From the NCBI RefSeq assembly GCF_051903925.1, contig NZ_CP173678.1, forward strand, positions 4,216,001 through 4,280,000: a DNA stretch of 64,000 nt. The letters run 5' to 3'. The stretch's first letter is position 1. Each line of letters opens with the position of its first letter. Shown here piece by piece: positions 53,863-62,698 of this stretch. The notes beneath the pieces were generated by a model. It saw nothing but the letters and a program-made list of their open reading frames with translations. It had not been told where the DNA came from and made no database searches. The position numbers and the translations under genes were made by a program. This DNA comes from G051903925 sp051903925. GTDB lineage: Bacteria; Pseudomonadota; Alphaproteobacteria; Zavarziniales; Zavarziniaceae.

Positions 53863-54834
53863 ATGACACCACGGATCGCGCAACCGGATCTTGAGGCGAT
53901 TGCCGAGGGCGCGCGCCTGCTGCGGCTGGGCGCGCTGGTCGCGTTCCCGACGGAAACGGTCTATGGCCTGGGGGCGGACGCCGGCAACGATCGTGCCGTT
54001 GCCGCCATCTATGCGGCCAAGGGGCGGCCCAGCTTCAATCCCCTGATCGCCCATGTGCCGGACCTTCAGGCGGCGCAGGCGCTGGCGGACTTCGACCCGC
54101 TGGCGCTCCGGCTGGCCCATGCCTTCTGGCCGGGTGGCTTGACCCTGGTCCTTCCGCGCCGGGCAGAGGCGCGCCTGTCGCATCTGGTGACGGCGGGGCT
54201 GGAGACGGTGGCGGTGCGGGTGCCGGCCCACCCCGTCGCCCTGGCCCTGCTGGCGGCAGCCGGCGTGCCCGTTGCGGCCCCCAGCGCCAACCCCTCCGGC
54301 CGCCTCAGCCCGACGGAAGCCCAGGCCGTCGCAGATGGCTTCGGCGACGCATTGCCCCTGGTGATCGACGGGGGCCGTTGCCCGGTCGGCCTGGAATCGA
54401 CGGTGCTGGCGACCCAGGGCGGCCGGGCCACGCTATTGCGGCCTGGCGCCATCCCGCGCGACGCGATCGAGGCGATTGCCGGCCCCCTCCTCGTCCCCGA
54501 CGTCGACGCGAACCGCCCCGCCTCGCCCGGCCAGTTGGCCAGCCACTACGCCCCGCGCCTGCCCCTGCGCCTGGATGCGACGGAGGTGAGGGTGGGGGAG
54601 GCGCTGCTCGCCTTCGGTCCGGCGTCGGCGCCGGGGCCTGCCCATGCCCTCCTGAACCTCTCGCCCACGGCCGACCTGGTGGAGGCTGCGGCCAACCTGT
54701 TCGCCATGCTGCGCCGCCTTGATGCCAGCGGCGCGTCGGCGATCGCCGTGATGCCGATCCCGTCCCATGGCCTGGGCGAAGCGATCCGGGACCGCCTCAC
54801 CCGCGCCGCCGCACCGCGCGGCCCGACGTCCTAG
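53863..54834 (+). CDS. Threonylcarbamoyl-AMP synthase (Sua5/YwlC type)
   Basis: 323 aa, the two-domain Sua5 form. The YrdC domain (about 1-205) has VAFPTETVYGLGADAGNDRAVAAIYAAKGRPSFNPLIAHV, the nucleotide-binding SANPSGRLSPTEA and STVLATQGGRATLLRPGAI. A Sua5 C-terminal domain follows, after the SPGQLASHYAPRLPLRL linker. It makes threonylcarbamoyl-AMP from Thr, bicarbonate and ATP for the t6A37 tRNA modification. The stop codon overlaps that of the convergent MFS gene at the sequence CTAG (54831-54834). Confidence 0.95.
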   Translation: MTPRIAQPDLEAIAEGARLLRLGALVAFPTETVYGLGADAGNDRAVAAIYAAKGRPSFNPLIAHVPDLQAAQALADFDPLALRLAHAFWPGGLTLVLPRRAEARLSHLVTAGLETVAVRVPAHPVALALLAAAGVPVAAPSANPSGRLSPTEAQAVADGFGDALPLVIDGGRCPVGLESTVLATQGGRATLLRPGAIPRDAIEAIAGPLLVPDVDANRPASPGQLASHYAPRLPLRLDATEVRVGEALLAFGPASAPGPAHALLNLSPTADLVEAAANLFAMLRRLDASGASAIAVMPIPSHGLGEAIRDRLTRAAAPRGPTS

Positions 54835-56045
54835 CGGCGTCGTGCCTGGCGCCACAGGTCGGCCAGCAGGAGCAGCGCCGCCAGCACCGCCGCCCCTCCG
54901 ATCGCGAAGGCGACACCGGCCCCCGCGGCCGCGATCGCCAGCCCGACCAGCGGCGCCGTCAGGCCAAGCGATACGTCGATGAAGGCGGTGAAGCCGCCCA
55001 CGGCCCGGCCGCGATCGGCCACGGGAAGGCGCCGTACCGCCTCCAGCCCCATCGACGGATACATCAGCGAATAGCCAAGGCCAGTCAGGACGCCGCCGGC
55101 CACCGCCATGACCGACCCGTCCGCGCCCCACAGGACCAGCTGGCCCATGCCCTGGACCAGCAGCGACCAGAAGGCGACGCGGATGCCAGCCAGCCGGTCG
55201 GGCAGGCGGCCGAACAGGATGCGCACGGCGATGTAGCCCACGCCGAATCCGGTCAGGACCAGCCCCGCCCCCTGCCAGCCCATGGCCGTGAAATAGAGGG
55301 CGATGAACGCCGACATGATCGCGAACGGGACATTGGCCAGGGCCTGGATCGTCCCGGCCCGCCAGATCAGGCCCAGCACGCGATGGAACGGCGTCCGCTC
55401 GCCGGCGACAGTCGCCACCGGCCGGGTCGCCAATGCGACGACCAGGGCCACAGCGGGCGCAGCGGCCGCACAGGCCGACACCGCCGCAAAGCCACCCCAA
55501 TCCATCAGCGCCAGGCCCAGCGGCGCACCCAGGCCCAGGGCCGCGTACATCGCGATGCCCTGCCAGGCCATGACCTCGCCCGTCCGCTCGGGGCCCAGGC
55601 GGCCGATCCCCCAGCTCATGGTGCCCGTGATGATGCAGCTCTCGGCCAGCCCCATGCCCAGGCGCCCGACCAGCAGGACGGCGACCGCCAGGATCGGAGA
55701 CGCCTCCAGACCGGCCGAGGTCAGGTAGAGCAGCCCGCAAGCAGACGCCAGGGCCAGGCCCCACAGGACCACGACCTTGGCGCCGCGCCGATCGGCCTGC
55801 GAGCCGGCCATGAATCGGGTCAGAACCGTGACGGCGGCCTGGGCGCCGATCACGATCCCGGCGATAAGCTCGTCAAAGCCCAGGACGTGCGCGACCTGCA
55901 GCGAAAGGGCCGGCAGCGGCACGCTGACCGCCAGGAAGCCGGCGAAGATGATGGCGACGACGGGCGCCTGGTCCAGGAAGGCCGGGACCGTCGAGGTGCG
56001 CCCGGACGCCTTGGCGCTGGGGCCGGATGTTGCGTCGGAAACCAC
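54831..56045 (-). CDS. MFS transporter (YfcJ/YhhS-like)
   Basis: 404 aa from GTG 56045, with twelve hydrophobic segments. Motif A is seen as AGSQADRRGAKVVVL and again as FGRLPDRLAGIRVAF in the second half; GLGYSLMYPSMGLEAVRRLP and GRAVGGFTAFIDVSLG are typical of the arabinose-efflux-like YfcJ/YhhS group. Probably a drug or metabolite exporter. It converges on the Sua5 gene with shared stop bases. Confidence 0.87.
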   Translation of the reverse strand: MVSDATSGPSAKASGRTSTVPAFLDQAPVVAIIFAGFLAVSVPLPALSLQVAHVLGFDELIAGIVIGAQAAVTVLTRFMAGSQADRRGAKVVVLWGLALASACGLLYLTSAGLEASPILAVAVLLVGRLGMGLAESCIITGTMSWGIGRLGPERTGEVMAWQGIAMYAALGLGAPLGLALMDWGGFAAVSACAAAAPAVALVVALATRPVATVAGERTPFHRVLGLIWRAGTIQALANVPFAIMSAFIALYFTAMGWQGAGLVLTGFGVGYIAVRILFGRLPDRLAGIRVAFWSLLVQGMGQLVLWGADGSVMAVAGGVLTGLGYSLMYPSMGLEAVRRLPVADRGRAVGGFTAFIDVSLGLTAPLVGLAIAAAGAGVAFAIGGAAVLAALLLLADLWRQARRR

Positions 56046-56175
56046 GACGCAGAGATTGCACAGGGAACGGACAGGCGCTCAGCGCGAATGCTGCATGGCT
56101 CGCATCGCCTGACAAATGGGCTGGCCCGACTGTGAAACCCGCTGCCAGGGCGTCGATACGCGCCGGCAGCCCGGT

Positions 56176-56808
56176 TCAGAACGCGTCGGCCAGGGGCTCC
56201 GGCTCGGTCGCGCGCAGGCTGGGGCGCGCTTCCAGCGTGCGCTGCCAGCGCATCATGGCGGGATAGTCGGACAGCGCCTCCACCCCCCCGGGATGGGCGC
56301 GCAGCATGTGCAGCATCGGCGCCAGGAACAGATCGGCCAGGGTGACGTCGGCCCCCGCCAGGAAGGCATGCCGCGCCAAGTGCGCGTCGTAGACGGCAAA
56401 CTGCCGGCGCAGGTCGGGCAACTCTTCCCGGCCCGTCTGCTCCAGGTCGAAGGGCTGCGCCGACACCCGCTGCGGCAGGGCGATCAGGCGGGTGATCGCC
56501 GGATAGGTATAGTCGGATGCCGCACTCATCCACTGGTCCATGCGCGCCAGGTCGCGCGCCCCCTCCGGCTGCAGGCGCGGACCCGGCAGCGCGCCATCCA
56601 GGTAGCGGGCGATCGCCAGGCTTTCATAGAGCACGAAGTCGCCATGCTTCATGATCGGCACCCGGCCGAAGGGATGGCTGACGCCGTCCACGATGCCGCC
56701 TGGAATCATCTCCACGAAGCGATGGGACACGCCCTTCTCGAGGCAGACCAGGCGCACCGTCCGGACGTAGCTGCTGATCGAGATGCCATAGACAATCAGC
56801 TCGGCCAT
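56176..56808 (-). CDS. Glutathione S-transferase family protein
   Basis: 210 aa. Thioredoxin-fold N-terminal half (MAELIVYGISISSYVRTVRLVCLEKGV, VPIMKHGDFVLYESLAIARYLD, the gamma-Glu-binding E-S pair) and helical C-terminal half ending LSDYPAMMRWQRTLEARPS. The likely catalytic residue is a Ser in SISSYVR, as in theta/zeta-like classes. It conjugates glutathione to electrophiles or acts as an isomerase. ATG 56808 chosen; the frame continues upstream without similarity. Confidence 0.9.
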   Translation of the reverse strand: MAELIVYGISISSYVRTVRLVCLEKGVSHRFVEMIPGGIVDGVSHPFGRVPIMKHGDFVLYESLAIARYLDGALPGPRLQPEGARDLARMDQWMSAASDYTYPAITRLIALPQRVSAQPFDLEQTGREELPDLRRQFAVYDAHLARHAFLAGADVTLADLFLAPMLHMLRAHPGGVEALSDYPAMMRWQRTLEARPSLRATEPEPLADAF

Positions 56809-56978
56809 CGGGAACCATCCTGCCAGGAACAAGCACAAGGGCGGGCATTGGGCACAGTCCACAGCCCCACCGCAACAAATCGTGCCGCAGTGCAACCGGA
56901 TCACGCCTCACCCGATCGGGCGGGACGGGTGTCAACATCCATGGCGCGATGCGTGCAACGCCGGGCGGAGGCGCTAGG

Positions 56979-58400
56979 ATGCAGCCCATGGACCGGATGG
57001 ACGACACCCTGCTGGCCGACCTGCACGCCGTGCTGGGCGACCGGGGCCTGCTGACGAACGCGGCCGACACCGCCCCCTTTCTGCTCGACCATCGCCGGCG
57101 CTATCGCGGCCGCGCCCGCGCGGTCTGCCTGCCCGCCAGCACGGCAGAGGCGGCCGCGGTCGTGCAGCGCTGCGCGCGGGCCCGCGTCGCCATCGTGCCG
57201 CAAGGGGGCAATACCGGCCTGTGCGGCGGGGCCACGCCCTATGAGGATGCGGACGCGGTCGTGATTGGCCTTGGCCGCATGAACCGGATCCGCGCGCTCG
57301 ACCCCTCGGGCGGCCATGTCGTGGTGGAGGCGGGATGCATCCTCGCCAACCTGCGCCAGGCTGCGAGCGAGGCGGGCTGCCTGTTCCCCGTCGGCCTGGG
57401 GTCGGAGGGTTCGGCCCAGATCGGCGGCCTGGTCTCGACCAATGCCGGCGGCACCCAGGTGATCCGCTATGGCACGATGCGCGAGCAGGTCCTGGGGCTT
57501 GAGGTCGTGCTGGCCGACGGTCGCGTCTGGGACGGCCTGCGCACCCTGCGCAAGGACAATACCGGCTACGACCTGAAGCAGCTCTTCGTGGGGGCCGAGG
57601 GGACACTGGGCCTGGTTACTGCGGTGGCACTTCGCCTGCGGCCGCAGCCGGCCCACCTGGCGACTGCGATGGTCCAGCTGGCGGAGCCGCAGGACGCCGT
57701 GCGCCTGCTCGACGCGCTGCGCCGCGACGTCGGCGAGGGGGTCGGCACGTTCGAGCTGATCCCCGCCTTTGCGCTGGACCTGGTCCTGCGCCACATTCCC
57801 GGGACACGCGCGCCCTTCGTGCAGCCAAGCCCCTGGTACGCCCTGGTCGAGATCCTGGAGCCGCCCTCCCGGCTGGAGGAGTTGCTGGGCGCGGCGCTGG
57901 AGGACGGCCTCGTGACCGACGCGGTGATCGCCCAGAACACGGCCGAGGCGGCGGCCCTGTGGCGCCTGCGCGAATCGATCTCCCCCGCCCAGGTGGTGGA
58001 GGGGGCCAGCCTGAAGCACGATGTCTCCGTGCCCGTGGCGGCCATGCCGCGGTTCATCGAGGAGGCCTCCGCCGCGGTAGTTGCCGCCTGCCCCGGGCTT
58101 CGCGTCTGCGCCTTCGGCCACCTGGGCGACGGCAATGTCCACTTCAACCTTCAGCAGCCGGCAGGGACCGACCCCGACGCCTTCCTGGCCCGGGGACCCG
58201 ACCTGGCCCAGATCGTCCATGACCTCGTGGTGCAACGCTTCGGGGGCAGCATCTCGGCCGAGCACGGCCTGGGCCGCCTCAAGCTGGACGAGGTGACGCG
58301 GTACAAGGCGCCGCTGGAGCTTGAGCTGATGGTTCGGGTGAAGCAGGCCCTGGACCCTGTCGGCCTGTTCAATCCAGGCAAGGTGATCCGCGCGCCATGA
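56979..58400 (+). CDS. FAD-binding oxidoreductase, GlcD/D-2-hydroxyglutarate dehydrogenase type
   Basis: 473 aa. PCMH-type FAD domain with VPQGGNTGLCGGATP and GSEGSAQIGGLVSTNAGGTQVIRYG, LFVGAEGTLGLVTAV; C-terminal catalytic domain with FGHLGDGNVHFNL (metal/substrate His residues) and ISAEHGLGRLKL. It dehydrogenates a D-2-hydroxy acid such as lactate, glycolate or hydroxyglutarate. ATG 56979 is decided by GGAGG at 56967-56971; ATGs at 56949, 56988 and 56997 also exist. It overlaps the NUDIX gene by 4 nt. Confidence 0.92.
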   Translation: MQPMDRMDDTLLADLHAVLGDRGLLTNAADTAPFLLDHRRRYRGRARAVCLPASTAEAAAVVQRCARARVAIVPQGGNTGLCGGATPYEDADAVVIGLGRMNRIRALDPSGGHVVVEAGCILANLRQAASEAGCLFPVGLGSEGSAQIGGLVSTNAGGTQVIRYGTMREQVLGLEVVLADGRVWDGLRTLRKDNTGYDLKQLFVGAEGTLGLVTAVALRLRPQPAHLATAMVQLAEPQDAVRLLDALRRDVGEGVGTFELIPAFALDLVLRHIPGTRAPFVQPSPWYALVEILEPPSRLEELLGAALEDGLVTDAVIAQNTAEAAALWRLRESISPAQVVEGASLKHDVSVPVAAMPRFIEEASAAVVAACPGLRVCAFGHLGDGNVHFNLQQPAGTDPDAFLARGPDLAQIVHDLVVQRFGGSISAEHGLGRLKLDEVTRYKAPLELELMVRVKQALDPVGLFNPGKVIRAP

Positions 58401-58834
58401 GCGGCCGCGAACGGCCGGCGCGGCCCATCGTGGGCGTCGGCGCCATCGTCTGGCGGGGTGACAGCGTTCTGCTGGTGCGTCGCGCCAAGCCGCCCCGCGC
58501 CGGCGAGTGGAGCATTCCCGGCGGCGCGCAGAAGGTCGGGGAGACGGTGCGCGAGGCCGCGATCCGCGAGGTGTTCGAGGAAACCGGCGTGACCATGGCG
58601 CCCGGGCCGGTGGTCGACGTGGTCGACGGCATCTTCCGCGACGAGGAAGGTGCTGTCCTCTACCACTACACGCTGGTCGACCTGGCGGGAACCTGGCTGG
58701 CGGGGGAGCCGCGCGCCGGCGACGACGCGGCGGACGCGCGCTTCGTCCCGATGGTCGAGCTCGACGCGCTGGCCCTGTGGACGGAAACCGCCCGCGTGAT
58801 CGCCCAGAGCCGGACCCGCCTGGCCGCCGACTGA
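58397..58834 (+). CDS. NUDIX hydrolase
   Basis: 145 aa. Complete Nudix box GGAQKVGETVREAAIREVFEETGV (G-x5-E-x7-REVxEExG form) preceded by PRAGEWSIPGG, typical of ADP-ribose or ADP-sugar pyrophosphatases. The ATG overlaps the stop of the FAD oxidoreductase (ATGA). Substrate unknown; possible housekeeping of nucleotide-derived compounds. Confidence 0.92.
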   Translation: MSGRERPARPIVGVGAIVWRGDSVLLVRRAKPPRAGEWSIPGGAQKVGETVREAAIREVFEETGVTMAPGPVVDVVDGIFRDEEGAVLYHYTLVDLAGTWLAGEPRAGDDAADARFVPMVELDALALWTETARVIAQSRTRLAAD

Positions 58835-58930
58835 GCGCCTGCACGCGAAGGCTTGGGCTTCGTCCGCCCGCCGCTATACTGCGCGGCCAAAGCCCAGTTC
58901 GCGGCTAGAGAATGAAGGGGGAGACCTGCC

Positions 58931-59701
58931 ATGGCCTATCAACCGTTCGACCTGACCGGCAAGGTCGTCGTCGTCACCGGCGGCAATAGCGGCATCGGCC
59001 TTGGCATGGCGGAAGCGCTGGCCCAGTCGGGCGCCGCCGTTTCGATCTGGGGGACCAATGCCAAGAAGAACGGCGAGGCGGGCGAGACGCTGAAGGCCAT
59101 CGGCAACCCGGTCCAGGTCCTGCAGGTCGACGTCGGCGACGAGAAGGCCGTGGTCAAGGCCTATGAGGATGTCGTCGCCCAGTTCGGCCGTGTCGATTCC
59201 AGCTTCGCCAATGCCGGCATGGGCCTGGCCGAGAAGTCGTTCCTGGATATCACGGCCGAGAACTGGGAGAAGGTCATGCGGGTCAACATGGCCGGCGCCT
59301 TCTACACCCTGCGCGAAGGGGCGCGGCACATCATCAACGGCGGCAGCGGCGGCAGCCTGGCCGTGACCGCAAGCCTTGCGGCGATCGAAGGGGCGGCCCG
59401 CAACCAGCACTATGGTGCGACCAAGGGCGGCGTCATATCGATGATCAAGGGCATCGCGGTCGAGATGGGTCGCCACAAGATCCGGGCCAATGCGATCCTG
59501 CCCGGCTGGATCGAGACGGCGATGACCGACCGCAGCTTCAACAACGAGCGCTTTGCCAATGCGGTCCTGCCCCGCGTGCCCATCCGCCGCTGGGGCCAGC
59601 CGGAGGACTTCGGCGGCATTGCCGTGTACCTGGCCAGCGATGCATCGAAGTATCACACGGGCGACACGTTCCTGATCGACGGCGGCTACGCCATTTTCTG
59701 A
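58931..59701 (+). CDS. SDR-family oxidoreductase
   Basis: 256 aa classical short-chain dehydrogenase. TGGNSGIGLGMA (TGx3GxG), NAGMGLAE, catalytic Ser in AVTASLAAIEGAA, YGATKGG (Tyr-x3-Lys), and PGWIETAMTD. GEWSRHK-like cofactor determinants are not obvious; NSGIG with SIWGTNAKKN suggests NADPH is possible. Substrate unknown. The HSL-type esterase begins 10 nt after its stop, so the two form one unit and could act in sequence on an ester or its alcohol. Confidence 0.92.
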   Translation: MAYQPFDLTGKVVVVTGGNSGIGLGMAEALAQSGAAVSIWGTNAKKNGEAGETLKAIGNPVQVLQVDVGDEKAVVKAYEDVVAQFGRVDSSFANAGMGLAEKSFLDITAENWEKVMRVNMAGAFYTLREGARHIINGGSGGSLAVTASLAAIEGAARNQHYGATKGGVISMIKGIAVEMGRHKIRANAILPGWIETAMTDRSFNNERFANAVLPRVPIRRWGQPEDFGGIAVYLASDASKYHTGDTFLIDGGYAIF

Positions 59702-59711
59702 GGAACGCTCG

Positions 59712-60677
59712 ATGAGCGAGACCCGACAGGCCGCCGACACGACGGCCCTGGACCCGCAGGCCAAGGCCCTGCTCGACCAGATCGCGGCCAGCAGCCTGCC
59801 GCGCATCTGGACCATGACACCCGCCCAGGCGCGGGACATGTACGAACAGTCCACCCTGATGCTGGGGGCCAAGGACGTGCCCATCGGCAAGGTGGAGGAC
59901 CTGGCGGTGCCGACGCCGGATGGGACGCTGCCCGTTCGGATGTACACACCGATTGCCGCGCCCGGCGGCAGTCGGCCCGCCCTGGTCTATTTTCACGGCG
60001 GCGGCTTCGTCATCGGCAGCCGCGATACCCACGACGCGCCGTGCCGCATCCTGGCGAACGAGGCGCGCTGCGTCGTCCTCTCGGTCGAGTACCGCCTCTC
60101 GCCCGAGCATCGGTTCCCGGCCTGCTTCGACGACGCCTTGGCGCTGGTCCGCTGGGTGTTCCGCAGCGCGCCGGACCTGGGCATCGACCCGACGCGCATC
60201 GCGGTCGGCGGCGATAGCGCGGGCGGCACGATCGCGGCCGTCGTGGCCCAGGAATGGCGCAGCGAGAGCGGTCCCCCCCTGGCGCTGCAACTGCTGGTCT
60301 ATCCCAAGGTGTCCGAGCAGGAGACGGAGTCGCGCCGCCGGTTCGCCGAAGGCTTTGGCCTGGACCAGCGCACGATCGACTATTTCCGCGAACTGCATTT
60401 CGCCGATCCGGCGGACCAGTCCCTGCCCCGGTCGGCCCCGCTGGATGTGGCAAGCCTGTCGGGCGTGGCCCCGGCGGCGATCCTGGTTGCCGGCTTCGAT
60501 CCGCTGCGCGACGAAGGCCGCGCCTATCACGAGAAGCTGAAGGCGGCTGGGATCCAGTCGACGCTGATCGAGTATCCCGGCCAGATCCACGGGTTCATCA
60601 CGATGGGCGGCGTCATCGACCAGGCGGGTGCGGCACTTGCGGAGTGCGCGGACGCCTTGCGCGTCGCCTTCGCCTGA
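59712..60677 (+). CDS. Alpha/beta hydrolase, HSL/esterase family (second copy)
   Basis: 321 aa. YFHGGGFVIGSRDTHD (oxyanion hole), AVGGDSAGGTIAAVVAQE (nucleophile Ser), DPLRDEGRAYHEKLKAAG with the catalytic Asp, and GQIHGFITMGG with the His. Shorter and more typical than the hydrolase at 50730. Co-transcribed with the SDR upstream. It ends before a strong hairpin shared with the convergent lipoprotein gene. Confidence 0.92.
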   Translation: MSETRQAADTTALDPQAKALLDQIAASSLPRIWTMTPAQARDMYEQSTLMLGAKDVPIGKVEDLAVPTPDGTLPVRMYTPIAAPGGSRPALVYFHGGGFVIGSRDTHDAPCRILANEARCVVLSVEYRLSPEHRFPACFDDALALVRWVFRSAPDLGIDPTRIAVGGDSAGGTIAAVVAQEWRSESGPPLALQLLVYPKVSEQETESRRRFAEGFGLDQRTIDYFRELHFADPADQSLPRSAPLDVASLSGVAPAAILVAGFDPLRDEGRAYHEKLKAAGIQSTLIEYPGQIHGFITMGGVIDQAGAALAECADALRVAFA

Positions 60678-60710
60678 CCCTTCAGGGCTGAAGCCAGGGT
60701 CAAATCGGAA

Positions 60711-60738
60711 CGCCCCCAGGAGTTGCCTCCTGGGGGCG
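60711..60738. terminator. Strong hairpin between convergent genes
   Basis: CGCCCCCAGGAG (60711-60722) and CTCCTGGGGGCG (60727-60738) form a perfect 12-bp stem with a TTGC tetraloop. It sits between the esterase stop (60677) and the end of the glycine-zipper lipoprotein gene (60823) and can serve both directions. No T-tract follows on either side. Confidence 0.65.
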
Positions 60739-60822
60739 CCCGTTCGTCGGTCGGGCACGGCTGCGGGCGATCCGCCTGGCCGACGAAACCGTCTGGGTGC
60801 GGGGCGCCTGGCCCCTGCAAGA

Positions 60823-61035
60823 CTACTTGGTCAGGGCGCCGATCGCGGCCCCGCCCGCGCCACCGATCAGCGCACCCGTCAGGGCGCTGCCGCCGGTGAC
60901 CGCACCGATCAGGGCGCCGCCGCCTGCACCGATCGCGCCGCCGCTCAGCGCCCGCTGCTCCTGCCGGCTGAGGCCCGAGCATCCCGAAAGGGCCAGCGCC
61001 GACAATAGAGCGATGGTGATGATCCGCGTGTTCAT
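60823..61035 (-). CDS. Glycine-zipper lipoprotein
   Basis: 70 aa. Lipoprotein signal peptide MNTRIITIALLSALALSGC with the lipobox LSGC (Cys19), then SRQEQRALSGGAIGAGGGALIGAVTGG and ALIGGAGGAAIGAL, a dense glycine-zipper of the type found in 17-kDa-antigen-like and YmgG-like envelope proteins. It would be anchored in the outer membrane with two short glycine-zipper helices. ATG 61035 is the only sensible start; the extended frame adds a non-signal leader. Confidence 0.82.
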   Translation of the reverse strand: MNTRIITIALLSALALSGCSGLSRQEQRALSGGAIGAGGGALIGAVTGGSALTGALIGGAGGAAIGALTK

Positions 61036-61356
61036 GACTGCTCCCCCGAACCCCTGAAATCCCCCGCCGCACCGTGCCGGCCCGTGTCTATTCCCGATGT
61101 TCCAACCGGGTGTTGCAAGCTGGCGTCGGTCCTGCGTTTTCTGTAGGCCAGACTTAGGCATGAGCCCGAAAAGCCGTCAAACGAGGTACGTTTTTGTCCC
61201 AACCCAGGGGTGGCATCACAGTGATGTCACAGGATTGCGGCACCGAGGTCGGGCACAACACGCTTCACTGTCGGTTCAGGTCGGCAGTAGCGCTGGCCCA
61301 GTCGTCGGGCCGGATCGCATCCGGGCGGTGAACAGCACGAACGGATCCTGGACAGG
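61036..61356. other. Intergenic region of 321 nt between divergent genes
   Basis: No credible gene is seen. The notable sequence is TCACAGTGATGTCAC at 61216-61230, two overlapping small palindromes (TCAC-A-GTGA and GTGA-TG-TCAC) that could be a regulator site for the receiver-EAL gene downstream or the lipoprotein gene upstream. An AT-richer stretch (ACGTTTTTGTCCC, about 61188-61200) precedes it. I cannot call a -35/-10 pair with confidence. Confidence 0.4.
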
Positions 61357-62529
61357 ATGGACAGGCTCGCCATGGCGGAAGCGAGATACGAGCACGAGGC
61401 AGGCGCGACCCGACACGCAGTGCGCGTGCTGGTTGCCGAGGACGATCCCCTGTTCAGGCTGGCGCTCTCGGACAACCTGGCGGACGCCGGCTTTGGCGTG
61501 ACGGAGGCCGAGAACGGCCAGGATGCCTTGGCCCGTCTGGCCGACCAGGGTCCCTTCGATTGCATCATCCTTGACTGGCAGATGCCGGTGATGGACGGCC
61601 TGCACGTCCTGCAGGCCATGCGCGAACGTGGCGACTCGACGCCGGCCCTGTTTCTGACGACCGTCTCCGACCAGAAGGTGCGCGACGCCGCCATGGCCGG
61701 CGGCGCCATAGACTTCGTGGACAAGGCCCGCGGCTTTCCCATCGTGCTGCGCCGGCTTGAGGATATCTGCCGATCCGGTGGGGGCGAGGCCGTGGCGGAG
61801 GCGCCGCTGCCCTTGCGTGTCCCGCCGACGGTCGAGGCGAGCCGTGCTGCCGGGAGCATCGCGCTCAGCGCCCTGCCCCGCCTGGACCTGCGTCGGCGCC
61901 GCATCGTCGGATTGCATCTTGCGCCGGAACGTCGCCGCCTGGGCGAGGCCCGCGATGGCTTGGCGATCGCCGACCTGGACGATGCCATGGACCAGGTGGC
62001 GCGCTGGAGCCGCGTGGGGCGGCGCCCCATCGCCATGATCGTGGAGCCAGAGCTGGCGCTGATCGCGCGGCCCGACCTGGCGGAGGTCCTGTCCGGTCTT
62101 TTGACACGGCACGGCCTGGCGCCGCGGGACCTGGACCTGGCGCTGAGCGAGGACATGCTGCTCGACCTTGGCGACCGCGCGGCCCCCACCCTGGAGCGCC
62201 TGCGCCGCCTGGGTGTCGCCACCAGCATCAGCGATTTTGGCGCCGGCTTCTCGTCCCTTGCCCGGCTGCGCGGCCTGCCGGTTGAAGGCCTGATCCTTGG
62301 CCCAACCTTCACCCGCTACCTGGGAGATGAGGGCGGTGGCGCGATGGTCGATGCGCTGGTGGCGCTGGGTCATGCGCTGGGCCTGACCGTGACGGCCGAT
62401 GGCATCGAGTCGGAAGCGGACCTGGCCCGCCTGCGCCAGGCCGGCTGCGACCAGGTCCAGGGACCGGCCACCGGCGGTTGGCAGTCGCTGCCGCTGGCCT
62501 TGGCGGCGCTGCCGCCCGACCTGGGTTGA
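61357..62529 (+). CDS. Response-regulator receiver fused to a degenerate EAL domain
   Basis: 390 aa from ATG 61357; ATG 61372 is possible. The receiver (about 20-140) is intact: acidic pocket VLVAEDDP (Asp29/30), phospho-acceptor in IILDWQMPVMDG (Asp73), and the late Lys in DFVDKARG. The C-terminal EAL domain (about 165-385) lacks the catalytic set: EAL becomes LAPERR, DDFGTGYSS becomes SDFGAGFSS, KxD becomes LILGP; TADGIESEADL and QVQG persist. It is therefore predicted not to hydrolyse c-di-GMP but could bind it or a partner when phosphorylated. Leads toward the lipoprotein and ChvI-like genes. Confidence 0.87.
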   Translation: MDRLAMAEARYEHEAGATRHAVRVLVAEDDPLFRLALSDNLADAGFGVTEAENGQDALARLADQGPFDCIILDWQMPVMDGLHVLQAMRERGDSTPALFLTTVSDQKVRDAAMAGGAIDFVDKARGFPIVLRRLEDICRSGGGEAVAEAPLPLRVPPTVEASRAAGSIALSALPRLDLRRRRIVGLHLAPERRRLGEARDGLAIADLDDAMDQVARWSRVGRRPIAMIVEPELALIARPDLAEVLSGLLTRHGLAPRDLDLALSEDMLLDLGDRAAPTLERLRRLGVATSISDFGAGFSSLARLRGLPVEGLILGPTFTRYLGDEGGGAMVDALVALGHALGLTVTADGIESEADLARLRQAGCDQVQGPATGGWQSLPLALAALPPDLG

Positions 62530-62698
62530 GGGCCAGGACACCCGAGCCGAACCAGCGGATTACCTGAACGGTGTCAGGGCATGCCGGGAATGCCTTCCCC
62601 GGGCGCCCCGCCCCCTGTAGATTCAGACCCGGGCGAACACGGGTTCGTGACTGCCGAGCTGGCAGGACTGGCACTCGTGGGCGAAGGCGCGGGAGATC

